In this document: positions 32,156-40,790 of the stretch, piece by piece | Layout: each line of letters starts with the position of its first letter | How positions within the stretch are numbered: position 1 is the stretch's first letter | Source: Micromonospora sp. MH99 | GTDB lineage: Bacteria > Actinomycetota > Actinomycetes > Mycobacteriales > Micromonosporaceae | Direction: 5' to 3' | DNA: 58,635 nucleotides | NCBI RefSeq assembly: GCF_021442385.1 | Contig: NZ_MUZA01000037.1 | Span: forward strand, 1 to 58,635 | The notes under the pieces: generated by a model | What the model was told of the DNA's origin: nothing | Databases searched by the model: none | Seen by the model: the letters and a program-made list of their open reading frames with translations, nothing else | Position numbers and translations under genes: made by a program

Positions 32156-32923
32156 TCAGCCGGCGATCTCGGCGCGTACCCGTTCCTGGAAGGCACGCGC
32201 CTGGGCACCCGTGGGCGGTGGCCCACCGTGTCGCGCGGCGATCGCCCGGCGGATCACCTCATCCGGGTCGCCGGTGTCGACGAGCCGCCGGCCGGCGTCC
32301 ACCTTGGACAGCCACGCACCGTCGCGGTGGCGCACCAGCGAGCGGCAGGCGCCGAGCACCGCGTCCTGAACGCCGGGCGCGGGCCGGTCGCCCGGTGGCG
32401 TCGGCAGGGCCAGCCACCAGGTCAGCGCCTCGATCAGCAGGCGACGCAGGTCGGCCGGGGCGAGGTCGGCGAAGACCTCCGCCGCCGGCGGTCCGAGCAG
32501 CGCCATCCCGCTCTGGTGCAGGATGCTGCGGTCCAGCCCGTACCAGAACCGACCGTCGGCGCTCGGGCGGTCCGCCGGGTCGAGGGTGCGGCGGAACGGC
32601 ATCGCGCGCCCGGTGTTCAGCTCGACCTCGAAGCCGGGCTCGGGGCTGCCGGCCGCGGCCACGGCCCGCTGGTACACGACCAGTTCCAGCCCGCGCGCCG
32701 GGCAGGGCAGCGCCTCGTGTCGCAACCGTGTCACGAGCGTCCGCTTGGTTGCCTCGGTCAGCGGGCCGGCGCAGACCAGTGCCACGTCCACGTCGCTCCG
32801 GCCGGGCTGGTACGCGCCGAGTCCCACCGACCCGGCCGCGTACGCCCCGACGAGATCGCCGCCGAGCACGTCCCGGGAGGTGTCCACGAGGTCGTCGAGG
32901 TAGCGCCGAAGAGCAGGGTCCAC
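32156..32923 (-). CDS. Nucleotidyltransferase of the aminoglycoside adenylyltransferase type
   Basis: A 255-residue protein with a pol-beta-like nucleotidyltransferase domain: AYAAGSVGLGAYQPGRSDVD carries the GS...DxD metal-binding motif. The C-terminal helical half resembles the DUF4111 domain of ANT(3'')/ANT(9) enzymes (LRRLLIEALTWWLALP). Relatives adenylylate streptomycin or spectinomycin, but many chromosomal homologues have no known resistance role. The GTG at 32923 follows a weak GGATGGGG ribosome site. It converges on the flavoenzyme gene and lies downstream of the copper-type cluster without obvious linkage. Confidence 0.75.
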   Translation of the reverse strand: MDPALRRYLDDLVDTSRDVLGGDLVGAYAAGSVGLGAYQPGRSDVDVALVCAGPLTEATKRTLVTRLRHEALPCPARGLELVVYQRAVAAAGSPEPGFEVELNTGRAMPFRRTLDPADRPSADGRFWYGLDRSILHQSGMALLGPPAAEVFADLAPADLRRLLIEALTWWLALPTPPGDRPAPGVQDAVLGACRSLVRHRDGAWLSKVDAGRRLVDTGDPDEVIRRAIAARHGGPPPTGAQARAFQERVRAEIAG

Positions 32924-32965
32924 GCCCCATCCTCACCCGTGGGCCCGGGCGCGTCGGCACCGGCC

Positions 32966-34333
32966 CTAACCGGCGTAGAGCAGCAGCAGACCGGCGACGG
33001 TGTACGCGACCATCAGCGCGAGTAGCGGGAGCTGGCCGGCCACCGCCCGCGCCCGGGGGAACAGGTACAGGGCGCGGTCGTGGGCGAGCAGCGTCCCGAG
33101 CAGGTGCCCGACGATGATGACGGTGATCTGGAGGTTGGCCACCCCGGACGGGGTGACCAGCCCGGTGTGCGGTTGCCAGCCCGCCGTGCCGAACCAGTCC
33201 GCCCCGGTGTCACGCGGGTCGGACAGCAGGGCGACGGTGCGTTGACCCTCCAGGATCAGCAGCGAGTAGTAGTGCGCCACCACGTAGCCCACCGCGATCG
33301 GCACGATCGAGTGCGCGAGTTCGCGCGGCACCCGCGGCGACCCCGCAGGGTTCGACGGCCCCGCGGCGTCTGGCGGTCGGGGACCGCCGACGCGGGCGGC
33401 GGCGCCGGTGGCGAGCAGGTACGCCACGGCGACGACCCCGATGACCACGATCAGTCCGGCGCTGCCGGTGACCGCCGGGGGCAGGGCGTCCTCCTGGGAG
33501 AAGCGCAGCCACGCCGGCGCGTTGGAGAGGCTGTCGAACATGGTCGAGCCGAGCAGCACGATCACCACGGCGACGAGCCCGGGACGGGGCCGCAGTCCGG
33601 CGATCCCGTCGAGCGGGTTGCGCCACACCAGTACTCCGTCGGCGGCCCTGCCGATCGGGGCGAGCTGGCCGACGAGCGCGCTGTAGACCTCGAACGGGTC
33701 GGCCCGGTCGAACCAGCCCGCGCCGAACAGCGCGGCGCCGCCGAGCATGACCACTGCGTACCCGGCCAGCCACGCGGTGATGACCGGCAGGGTGGCCCGG
33801 TCCGGCGCGACCAGTTCCAGCCAGACGAACCCGAACAGGGTGAGCGCGGCAGGCCAGAGGCCCACGCCGGTGGGCAGCTCCCGGACGCCGCGCGCGGGCT
33901 CGCGCCGCGCCGCCAGGGCGACGAGCAGGTGCACGGTCCGCAGCGGGTTGACGGCCCGCCAGAGCGGGCCGAACAGCAGCGAGGCGGGTACCAGCCCGAC
34001 CCAGAGGAGCACGTAGAGCGCGCCGGCCGTCGGATTGTCCGGGGTGTCCGGCCCGGCGAGCAGGCCGACGCAGAACCAGCCGGCGGCGAGCAGTCCCAGC
34101 GCGCGCAGCGCCCACCGGAACGCGGGGGCGTCGACGAGGCCGGCCAGCCGGTCGGGCAGCGGCCGGCCACCGGCGGCGTCCCGGTCGAGGCGTGGCTCGC
34201 GCCAGAGCAGGCCCAGGGCGAGGAACGTGACGACCAGGGTCAGCGCGGCGGCGACGACGAGTTCGGGGAGCGTGATGGGCAGGTCCTGGCGGCCGCCGAC
34301 GCCGTGCGCCAGCAGCGCGGGAGCGGCGGGCAT
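32966..34333 (-). CDS. Polytopic membrane protein linked to cupredoxin-like lipoprotein
   Basis: A 455-residue membrane protein with about ten helices, including LVVAAALTLVVTFLALGLLW and TLFGFVWLELVAPD. Several histidines and tyrosines lie within or near helices (ELAHSIVPIAVGYVVAHYYS, and NLQITVIIVGHLLGTLLAHD), which could bind metal or heme. No named family was recognised. Its ATG is 5 bases after the stop of the cupredoxin-like lipoprotein gene, so the two are co-transcribed, and both lie back-to-back with CopC. A function in copper handling at the membrane is inferred from this context only. Confidence 0.75.
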   Translation of the reverse strand: MPAAPALLAHGVGGRQDLPITLPELVVAAALTLVVTFLALGLLWREPRLDRDAAGGRPLPDRLAGLVDAPAFRWALRALGLLAAGWFCVGLLAGPDTPDNPTAGALYVLLWVGLVPASLLFGPLWRAVNPLRTVHLLVALAARREPARGVRELPTGVGLWPAALTLFGFVWLELVAPDRATLPVITAWLAGYAVVMLGGAALFGAGWFDRADPFEVYSALVGQLAPIGRAADGVLVWRNPLDGIAGLRPRPGLVAVVIVLLGSTMFDSLSNAPAWLRFSQEDALPPAVTGSAGLIVVIGVVAVAYLLATGAAARVGGPRPPDAAGPSNPAGSPRVPRELAHSIVPIAVGYVVAHYYSLLILEGQRTVALLSDPRDTGADWFGTAGWQPHTGLVTPSGVANLQITVIIVGHLLGTLLAHDRALYLFPRARAVAGQLPLLALMVAYTVAGLLLLYAG

Positions 34334-34338
34334 CCCGC

Positions 34339-34815
34339 TCAGCGGACGACGAGCTGGAACAGCACCAGCTCGGTCTCGTGCGTCTCCACCTCGAACAGCC
34401 CGGTCTTCTCGGCCCGGAACTCCACCGAGCCGGGCGTACCGGCCGGCAGTCGGGCCCCCAGGTCGTAGCCGTGCACGTGCAGTTCGTCGGCGACGTCCGA
34501 GGTGACGGTGATTCGGACCAGTTGACCCTTGGTCACGGTCACCCGGCCGGTGGGCGGGCTGATCCGTCGTTTGGCGATGGTCACGGTGATCTCCCGGTCG
34601 GCCCCGGGCGTGCTGGCGGCGGGAGTCGGGCTGTCCGCCGAGGCCGGCGCGGAGGCGCTCGGTGCGGCGGTCGACGTGGCCGGCGTCGAGGGGGCGGCGA
34701 CGGACGGGTCGTCGTCCTGCCCGCAGCCGGCGGTGAGCAGGGCGCTGAGCAGGCCGGTGACGAAAAGGGCGGTGGGGACGGCGGTGCGGTGGCCACCGAG
34801 GGTACGGACGAGCAC
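34339..34815 (-). CDS. Cupredoxin-like lipoprotein
   Basis: A 158-residue secreted protein with a lipoprotein signal ending LLTAGCGQ, a Ser/Thr/Ala/Pro-rich linker of about 45 residues, and a C-terminal beta-sandwich with REITVTIAKRRISPPTGRV, ADELHVHGYDLG and FEVETHETELVLFQLVV. The two histidine clusters sit where cupredoxins bind copper, but no conserved cysteine follows, so it is not a classical type 1 blue copper site. It is lipid-anchored outside the cell. The GTG at 34815 has GGAG 8 bases upstream. It is the first gene of a two-gene unit and is divergent from CopC, 102 bases away. Confidence 0.8.
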   Translation of the reverse strand: MLVRTLGGHRTAVPTALFVTGLLSALLTAGCGQDDDPSVAAPSTPATSTAAPSASAPASADSPTPAASTPGADREITVTIAKRRISPPTGRVTVTKGQLVRITVTSDVADELHVHGYDLGARLPAGTPGSVEFRAEKTGLFEVETHETELVLFQLVVR

Positions 34816-34882
34816 GGGCGGACTCCGAACGACGCGGGGGGACGGGGTGTCGAGCTGATCGTCGGAGGGTGAACTCTACGTC

Positions 34883-34911
34883 TTGTTCGGCGGTGGGGAA
34901 ATGACCATGAT
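34883..34911 (+). promoter_or_regulatory. Possible leaderless promoter for copC
   Basis: TTGTTC (34883-34888), 17 bases, then CATGAT (34906-34911), which ends 6 bases before the ATG at 34918. There is no good ribosome site, so the transcript may start at or next to the start codon. Confidence 0.4.
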
Positions 34912-34917
34912 GAACGA

Positions 34918-35751
34918 ATGCGATCGAGGCTGGTCACTGTCTGTCACGTTGTGTGCCGTACCGTCGCGGTGCTGGCGGCGCTGCTGGTGGTGTCCCTGGC
35001 GCTGCCCGCCGCCCCGGCTTCGGCGCACGGGCAGTTGGCGACCTCCACGCCGCTGACCGGCACCGTCGTCCGTAAGCCCCTGGCGCAGATCGGGTTGTAC
35101 TTCACCGAGAAGCCGGCCTCCAACGCGCACTTCACCCTCACCGGGCCGAACGGGTCACGGGTGGACAGCGGCTGGTCGCACGGCGAGCCGAAGCGGCTGG
35201 ACAAGCCGGTCCAGGAGTACTTCATGGTCAACGGGGTCTTCGAGCCGCGGCTGTACCACACCGGCTTTCCCGCGATGGTTACCGTCGCGCACTGGCCGGC
35301 GAAGGGCCGCTACACCGCCAGCTATCTCACTGTCGCGTCGGACGGCGAAGCGGTGCGGGGCACCGTCACCTTCGACTACCAGGGCCCGAGCACGCCCGCC
35401 CCGGCCGGCTGGACGGCACCGACGAACGGTCCCGAGCCCGCCCTCCTCGCCCAGGCCGAGGGCACCCCTTCGGCCTCCGCCGTGCCGGCGGCGACACTCC
35501 CGGCGGACGCCACCCCCGCGGCCGCGCCGCCGGCGTCCCCACCGGCGGAAGGTCTTCCGCCCTGGGTGGTGCCCGCCGCCGTCGTCGTGGTCGTCGGCAC
35601 GATCATCGTCGTGGCAGCCCGTCGCCGGCCGGCGCAAGGCGCGTCCGGCGGCACCGCCCGTCCGCGCGGCGCAGCGCCGCGTCCACGGGGTGCGGCGTCG
35701 CGTCCGCGCGGTGGAACGGACCGCCGGCCGGCTCGTCGCGGCCGCCGCTGA
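34918..35751 (+). CDS. copC: CopC-domain copper resistance/transport protein
   Basis: A 277-residue secreted protein. A signal peptide ends at PAAPASA, so the mature protein begins with His-Gly (HGQLATSTPLTGTV), the N-terminal histidine used by CopC domains to bind Cu(II). The domain runs about 115 residues (IGLYFTEKPASNAHFTLTGP through TVASDGEAVRGTVTF). An Ala/Pro-rich linker leads to a C-terminal helix, WVVPAAVVVVVGTIIVVAA, and a strongly basic tail (RPRGAAPRPRGAASRPRGG), so the domain is anchored outside the membrane. No fused CopD domain is present. It is divergent from the cupredoxin-like lipoprotein operon. A hairpin follows the stop at once. Confidence 0.85.
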   Translation: MRSRLVTVCHVVCRTVAVLAALLVVSLALPAAPASAHGQLATSTPLTGTVVRKPLAQIGLYFTEKPASNAHFTLTGPNGSRVDSGWSHGEPKRLDKPVQEYFMVNGVFEPRLYHTGFPAMVTVAHWPAKGRYTASYLTVASDGEAVRGTVTFDYQGPSTPAPAGWTAPTNGPEPALLAQAEGTPSASAVPAATLPADATPAAAPPASPPAEGLPPWVVPAAVVVVVGTIIVVAARRRPAQGASGGTARPRGAAPRPRGAASRPRGGTDRRPARRGRR

Positions 35752-35771
35752 CCCGGAGGGGCATCTCCGGG
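35752..35771 (+). terminator. Hairpin terminator after copC
   Basis: CCCGGAG (35752-35758) pairs with CTCCGGG (35765-35771) across a 6-base loop, beginning directly after the stop codon. The rest of the spacer to 36001 is less GC-rich than the surroundings around 35800-35870 and probably holds the promoter of the next gene. Confidence 0.65.
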
Positions 35772-36001
35772 CATTCGAGGACAAGCACCGCGACCTTTCG
35801 CACGGACATCGGGAACTTTTGATGTATCGATGCAAAGGCATGGACAGTCAGATCGAAAGCCCTTAATGTCTCGACCCATCAACCCGGTGTTTCCGGATCG
35901 TCACTCGTCGGCGTCGAGGACGTTACGGACCGGGCCGGCGGCCACCGCCTCACATCGCTGCACACCGGCCGTCGGTCACTCCTATCCTCTGTGGAGGAAC
36001 G

Positions 36002-38833
36002 ATGGGCACACCGCTGCTGCGCCGATTCCGCAGTCCCGTCCTGGGCGCGCTCGCGCTCGTCCTCGCCGTCGGCTTCTGGGCCGACCCGGCCGACGCCGCC
36101 CCCGAGCAGGAACCGGGCGTCACTCTGCGCGTCTACGACGTCCAGGTACCGCTCTCCGAGATCTGCACTCTCAAGCCCGCGCAGACCCCGAACGTGGACA
36201 AGCTGATGTCCACGATCAACTGGACGTCGCCGGCCGACTTCGGCTTCGACGACAACTTCGTCTCGCAGGTGCTCGGCAACATCACCATCACCCAGGCCGG
36301 GAGCTACACCTTCCGGCTCAGCAGTGACGACGGCTCCAAGCTGACGATCGACAACACCGTCGTGATCAACCATGACGGCCTGCACGGCGCCACCCCGCCC
36401 AAGGAGGGCGCGGTCACCCTCGCGGCCGGGCTGCACCCCCTGCGCATCGACCACTTCGAGCGCACCGGCGGCCAGCAGATCACCCTGGAGTGGCGGACGC
36501 CCGGCTCGTCGTCCTTCGTGGTCGTGCCCACCTCGGCGCTGAGCACCGACGCCGGAGTCGTGCGGGTCACCGCACCGGGGCGCAAGGAGTGCGAGGGGGT
36601 CACCGACTCCCCCGGCGACGGGTTGCCGCTCACTGGCGTGCACCCCGGCTACACGCTCACGAACCTGCGGCCCTCGGGCTTCCAGCCGAAGGTCACCGGG
36701 ATGGACTGGCTGGCCGACGGCCGGCTCGTCATCAGCACCTGGGGTGGCAGCGACCAGTCCGGCACCTCCCAGGACGGCGAGGTGTACATCATGGGCAACA
36801 CCGGCGGCGCGACAGGTCCCGGGTCGGTCACCACCAAGAAGATCGCCGGCGGGCTCAAGGAGCCGATGGGGCTCAAGGTCGTCGACGGCGTGGTCTACGT
36901 GTCGGAGAAGCAGCGGCTGACCCGGCTCGTGGACACCACCGGCGACGAGGTGGCCGACCGCCTGGACACCGTCGCCACCTGGCCGTACGGCGGCAAGTTC
37001 CACGAGTTCGCGTTCGGTCTGCTCTACCAGGACGGCTCGTTCTACGTGAACCTGTCGGTGTCGATCGACTACGGCGGCGCGACAACGGTGCCGCAGCCCG
37101 CCGCCAACCGGGGCACCACCATCCGGGTCAACAAGGACACCGGCGCGGTCAGCTACATCGCCGGCGGTCTGCGGACGCCGCACGGCATCGGCTGGGGTCC
37201 GGAGGGCGGCATCTTCGTCACCGACAACCAGGGCGGCTGGCTGCCGTCGTCGAAGCTGGTGCACATCAAGCAGGGGCGCTTCTTCAACCACTACATGACC
37301 CCGGCGGGCCCGTTCGACGCCAACCCGGTCACCCCGCCGGTGCTCTGGATGCCGCAGAACGAGATCGCCAACTCCCCCAGCACGCCGCTCTACCTCACCA
37401 CCGGGCGGTACGCCGGGCAGTTCGTCATCGGCGACGTCACCTACGGCGGCCTCCAGCGCGCCTCGGTGGAGAAGGTCAACGGCGAGTACCAGGGCGCGTT
37501 GTTCCGCCTCACCCAGGGCCTGGAGGCGGGCGTCTCCGAGGTCAACCTCGGCCCGGACGGCGCGATCTACGTCGGCGGGCTCGGCGCGGGCGGCAACTGG
37601 GGGCAGACCGGCAAGCTGACGTACGGGTTGCAGAAGCTCACCCCGAACAGCGCCAGCACGTTCGAGATGCTGGCCATGCGGGCCAACACCGCCGGTTTCG
37701 AGGTGGAGTACACCCAGCCGGTCTCGGCGGAGACCGCCGCCAACCTGGCCGCCCACTACAAGGTCAAGCAGTGGCGGTACGAGGCGACGTCCAACTACGG
37801 CGGCCCGAAGATCGACGAGGAGACGTTGACGGTCAGTGGGGCCACCCTCTCGGCGGACGGCCGGAAGGTCAACCTGACCGTCGACGGCCGCAAGGCCGGC
37901 CGGGTGGTCTACCTGCGCTCACCCCGCCCGTTCACCTCCACCAGCGGGCAGTCGCTGTGGAGCACCGAGGCGTGGTACACGCTCAACGCCATCCCGGGCG
38001 TCACCCCGCCCGGTGGCGGGACCAACCTGGCGCTCAACAAGCCGGCCACCGCGGACAGCTCCTGCTCGACGACCGAGGGGCCGGCCAAGGCCGTCAACGG
38101 CAGCGTCACCGGCGGCAACGGCGACAAGTGGTGTTCCAAGGGCACGTCGAAGTACCTCCAGGTGGACCTGGGCGGCAGCTACGCGGTGAACCGGGTGGTG
38201 GTGAAGCACGCCGGCGCCGGTGGTGAGGACGCCGCCTGGAACACCCGGGACTTCACCATCGCGTCCAGTCCCGACGGCACGAACTGGACCACCCGGGCCA
38301 CGGTGACCGGCAACACGGCGAGCACCACGACGCACGACGTCACCGCGCCCGGCGCCCGCTACGTCCGGCTGGCCGTCACCGCGCCGACCAGCACCAGCGA
38401 CACCGCCGCGCGCATCTACGAGCTGGAGGTGTACGGCAGCGCCGCCAGCGGCGCGGGCAGCATCACCGGCATCGGCGGCAAGTGCCTGGACGTGGACAAC
38501 GCCGGCACCGCGGACGGCACGAAGGTGCAGTTGTGGACCTGCAACGGCACCGGAGCGCAGTCGTGGAGCCGGTCCGGCGACACGTACCGGGCGCTGGGCA
38601 AGTGTCTCGACGTGGACAACGCCGGCACCGCCGACGGCACCAAGGTGCAGTTGTGGACCTGCAACGGCACCGGCTCGCAGGTGTGGCAGCCGCAGTCCGA
38701 CGGGTCGATCCGCAACCCGCAGTCGGGCAAGGTGTTGCAGGCCGCCGGGGGCGCCAGCGCCGACGGCACCCAGATCCAGATCGGCACGTACGTCGGTGGC
38801 GCGCACCAGAAGTGGGTGGTCACCGCGGGCTGA
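36002..38833 (+). CDS. Large secreted PA14 / beta-propeller / F5-8C / ricin-B multidomain protein
   Basis: A 943-residue secreted protein. It has a signal peptide ending PADAAPEQ (about residue 33); a PA14-like domain (about 40-175) with GSYTFRLSSDDGSKLTIDNT; a sugar-dehydrogenase-like six-bladed propeller (about 215-560) with TGMDWLADGRLVISTWGGSD, TPHGIGWGPEGGIFVTDNQG and NLGPDGAIYVGGLG; an F5/8-type-C domain (about 680-815) with NLALNKPATADSSC; and a ricin-B lectin domain at the end with QLWTCNGTG repeats. Such proteins bind and may oxidise or break down plant cell-wall sugars. GGAGGAA precedes the ATG. No neighbours share its function; it stands alone between two hairpins. Confidence 0.87.
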   Translation: MGTPLLRRFRSPVLGALALVLAVGFWADPADAAPEQEPGVTLRVYDVQVPLSEICTLKPAQTPNVDKLMSTINWTSPADFGFDDNFVSQVLGNITITQAGSYTFRLSSDDGSKLTIDNTVVINHDGLHGATPPKEGAVTLAAGLHPLRIDHFERTGGQQITLEWRTPGSSSFVVVPTSALSTDAGVVRVTAPGRKECEGVTDSPGDGLPLTGVHPGYTLTNLRPSGFQPKVTGMDWLADGRLVISTWGGSDQSGTSQDGEVYIMGNTGGATGPGSVTTKKIAGGLKEPMGLKVVDGVVYVSEKQRLTRLVDTTGDEVADRLDTVATWPYGGKFHEFAFGLLYQDGSFYVNLSVSIDYGGATTVPQPAANRGTTIRVNKDTGAVSYIAGGLRTPHGIGWGPEGGIFVTDNQGGWLPSSKLVHIKQGRFFNHYMTPAGPFDANPVTPPVLWMPQNEIANSPSTPLYLTTGRYAGQFVIGDVTYGGLQRASVEKVNGEYQGALFRLTQGLEAGVSEVNLGPDGAIYVGGLGAGGNWGQTGKLTYGLQKLTPNSASTFEMLAMRANTAGFEVEYTQPVSAETAANLAAHYKVKQWRYEATSNYGGPKIDEETLTVSGATLSADGRKVNLTVDGRKAGRVVYLRSPRPFTSTSGQSLWSTEAWYTLNAIPGVTPPGGGTNLALNKPATADSSCSTTEGPAKAVNGSVTGGNGDKWCSKGTSKYLQVDLGGSYAVNRVVVKHAGAGGEDAAWNTRDFTIASSPDGTNWTTRATVTGNTASTTTHDVTAPGARYVRLAVTAPTSTSDTAARIYELEVYGSAASGAGSITGIGGKCLDVDNAGTADGTKVQLWTCNGTGAQSWSRSGDTYRALGKCLDVDNAGTADGTKVQLWTCNGTGSQVWQPQSDGSIRNPQSGKVLQAAGGASADGTQIQIGTYVGGAHQKWVVTAG
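38477..38673 (+). repeat. Near-identical duplicated ricin-B subrepeats (120-bp period)
   Basis: Within the secreted multidomain gene, about 77 bases starting at 38477 recur at 38597 with only a few silent changes, giving the same protein segment KCLDVDNAGTADGTKVQLWT twice. The third lectin subrepeat is far more diverged. This indicates recent duplication or gene conversion. Confidence 0.85.
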
Positions 38834-38841
38834 CGCCCGGG

Positions 38842-38874
38842 GCGCGGTCTGGCCGCCGGCCGGTCAGACCGCGC
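38842..38874. terminator. Bidirectional hairpin terminator
   Basis: GCGCGGTCTG (38842-38851) pairs perfectly with 38865-38874, with a GC-rich loop; TTT follows on the plus strand. It lies between convergent genes ending at 38833 and 38917. Confidence 0.8.
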
Positions 38875-38916
38875 TTTGCGCCGACAGTTGGACGGCCAGG
38901 CCGGACACGGCGTCGG

Positions 38917-39303
38917 TCAGGGGCCGTGCGGCAGGGGTTGGGCCAGTGCGCGCAGGTCCGCCGGGAGTTGGGACAGGGCGTCGGTGAACTCGCGGTGCCC
39001 GACCACCCGGTGCATGGTCTGCAGGACCGCCCGCACGCCCCGCTCGGCGCCGGGCCGGTCCGTTCCGGCGCGGTCGGCGACGCGGCGCAGGAACTCGTCG
39101 TACCCGAACGCTTCCGGCGGCTCGGTGGCCTTGACCAGCAGTGGGCTCAACTCGGCGGCCAGGTGCGGAGCGAGCGCGGCGGCCTCGCCGCCGCTGAGGC
39201 GCTCGGTGAGCGTTTGCAGCACGGCCTCGGTCAGCGGGCGTGCCTGCGCGGGCGGGATGCCCGCCCGTGCCGCGACCTTGTCGACGAACCCCAGATCGGC
39301 CAT
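38917..39303 (-). CDS. DUF2267 domain protein
   Basis: A 128-residue protein matching DUF2267, a small all-helical family of unknown function common in actinobacteria. The pattern is typical: FVDKVAARAGIPPAQARPLT, then VLQTLTERLSGGEAAALAPH and LAAELSPLL, a second half with YDEFLRRVADRAG, and LPADLRALAQPL at the end. No signal peptide or membrane helix. The ATG at 39303 has AAAGGGCGGG upstream, so a longer frame is rejected. It is divergent from a DUF574 methyltransferase, with about 150 bases between starts. Confidence 0.8.
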   Translation of the reverse strand: MADLGFVDKVAARAGIPPAQARPLTEAVLQTLTERLSGGEAAALAPHLAAELSPLLVKATEPPEAFGYDEFLRRVADRAGTDRPGAERGVRAVLQTMHRVVGHREFTDALSQLPADLRALAQPLPHGP

Positions 39304-39453
39304 GGTCCCGCCCTTTCCGTTGCCGAGACGCGTGGCTACCCGGGCCGACCGGCGGCAAACCCGAGGGCGTGGGCGTCCGCTTTGCGCATCGAAGGGCTGT
39401 GCGAACATGGTTGTCCTTCGTGTCTTGCCCACCCCCGAGCGGAAGGACGCCCC

Positions 39454-40260
39454 ATGGCGGAAACCGCCCCCCTGCCGGCCGCCGACCAGCCCAAGATCGA
39501 CACCAGCGTGCCGCACTCGGCCCGGATCTGGAACTACTGGTTGGGCGGCAAGGACAACTTCGAGATCGACCGGCTGGCCGGCGAGCAGGTACGCGAGCTG
39601 TTCCCCGCGATGATCGAGACCGCCCGCGAGTCACGGGCGTTCCTGTCCCGCGCGGTGCGCTTCCTCGCCGGTGAGGCGGGGATCCGCCAGTTCCTCGACG
39701 TCGGCACCGGTCTGCCGACCGCCGACAACACCCACCAGGTGGCCCAGCGGGTCAACCCGCGGAGCCGGGTCGTCTACGTCGACAACGACCCGATGGTGCT
39801 GGCCCACGCGCGGGCGCTGCTGGTCGGCAGCCCGGACGGGCTGACCCGCTACATCCACGCCGACCTGCGCGAGCCGGAGGCAGTGCTCCGGCAGGCCGCC
39901 GAGCACCTCGACTTCACCGAACCCGTCGCCGTCCTGCTGTTCGGGGTGATGGGCCACGTCGGCGACGACGACGAGGCGGTCGCCATCATCCGCGCCCTGC
40001 TCGACGCGGTCCCGTCCGGCAGCTACCTGGCGCTCTCCGACGGCACCGACACCAGCGAGGCCGTCGTCGAGTCGCACCGCCAGTACAACGAGAGCGGCGC
40101 GCTGCCGTACCACCTGCGCAGTCCGCAGCGGATCGCCCGGTTCTTCGACGGCCTGGAGCTGGTCGAGCCCGGTCTGGTGCCGTTCACCCACTGGCGGCCC
40201 GAGCACGACGGCACCCCGGCGCCCCTGGACGGCTACTGCGCCGTCGGCCGCAAGCCCTGA
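39454..40260 (+). CDS. SAM-dependent methyltransferase, DUF574 family
   Basis: A 268-residue protein of the actinobacterial DUF574 (methyltransf_19) family. It starts with the diagnostic HSARIWNYWLGGKDNFEIDR and has FLDVGTGLPTADNTHQVAQ as motif I, VVYVDNDPMVLAHARALL as motif II, and VAVLLFGVMGHVGDDDEA later. These proteins are numerous in Streptomyces and Micromonospora genomes; substrates are unknown and some may act on DNA-binding regulators or small molecules. GGAAGGA precedes the ATG. A very strong hairpin follows the stop. Confidence 0.88.
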   Translation: MAETAPLPAADQPKIDTSVPHSARIWNYWLGGKDNFEIDRLAGEQVRELFPAMIETARESRAFLSRAVRFLAGEAGIRQFLDVGTGLPTADNTHQVAQRVNPRSRVVYVDNDPMVLAHARALLVGSPDGLTRYIHADLREPEAVLRQAAEHLDFTEPVAVLLFGVMGHVGDDDEAVAIIRALLDAVPSGSYLALSDGTDTSEAVVESHRQYNESGALPYHLRSPQRIARFFDGLELVEPGLVPFTHWRPEHDGTPAPLDGYCAVGRKP

Positions 40261-40267
40261 CCCGCGC

Positions 40268-40308
40268 CGCGTGGCGCCGGTGGCGGATCCCGCCGCCGGC
40301 GCCACGCG
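40268..40308 (+). terminator. Strong hairpin terminator after the DUF574 gene
   Basis: CGCGTGGCGCCGG (40268-40280) pairs with 40296-40308, and the stem continues inward through a T-G pair and GGCGG/CCGCC to a 3-base loop, giving about 19 base pairs. It begins 8 bases after the stop. Confidence 0.88.
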
Positions 40309-40423
40309 CGCCGAGATCGGTTCTGTCGGTTGCTCCGCGCCCGGTCAGCCCCGTCTCGTACGGTGGGGTCGGACCGGGTTCACGCCGGCCGCCCGACGGC
40401 GGCCCGTGCCGCAGGAGGAGCAG

Positions 40424-40756
40424 ATGGCTGTCGACCTGCCCGACGTGATCGACAGGTACTTCCGAGCCGTCGGCGACAACGACCTCGACGCCCTCGTCGC
40501 CTGCTTCGCGGACACCGCGAGCGTGGCCGACGAGGACCGGCTGTACGACGGCCGACCGTCGATCCGCTCCTGGGCACAGCGGACGGCGGCGGCCTCCTCG
40601 TACACTGCCGAACCGTTGCGGGTGACGCCCCAGGCGGGCGACTCGTACCTGGTCAGCACACGGGTGTCGGGTGACTTTCCGGGCAGCCCGATCGAGCTGC
40701 GGTACCGGTTCACCCTGCGCGACGGCCTGATCGGCGCCCTGGACATCCGCCCGTAG
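40424..40756 (+). CDS. SnoaL-like/NTF2-fold protein
   Basis: A 110-residue NTF2-like protein: DVIDRYFRAVGDNDLDALVA starts the first helices, CFADTASVADEDRLYDG and RPSIRSWAQR follow, and GSPIELRYRFTLRDGLIGAL ends it. Family members bind or isomerise small molecules. GCAGGAGGAG is 3 to 8 bases before the ATG. It is followed after 34 bases by an SDR gene on the same strand, a pairing common in detoxification or secondary metabolism, so they may act on the same compound. The ligand is unknown. Confidence 0.78.
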   Translation: MAVDLPDVIDRYFRAVGDNDLDALVACFADTASVADEDRLYDGRPSIRSWAQRTAAASSYTAEPLRVTPQAGDSYLVSTRVSGDFPGSPIELRYRFTLRDGLIGALDIRP

Positions 40757-40790
40757 CGACCACGCGAGTCGCCCGTCAGGAGGAGACGTC

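Noticed and set aside
32156..32923. Functional aminoglycoside resistance gene
   Set aside because: The fold is right, but chromosomal homologues often lack resistance activity and there is no resistance context, so only the fold is reported.
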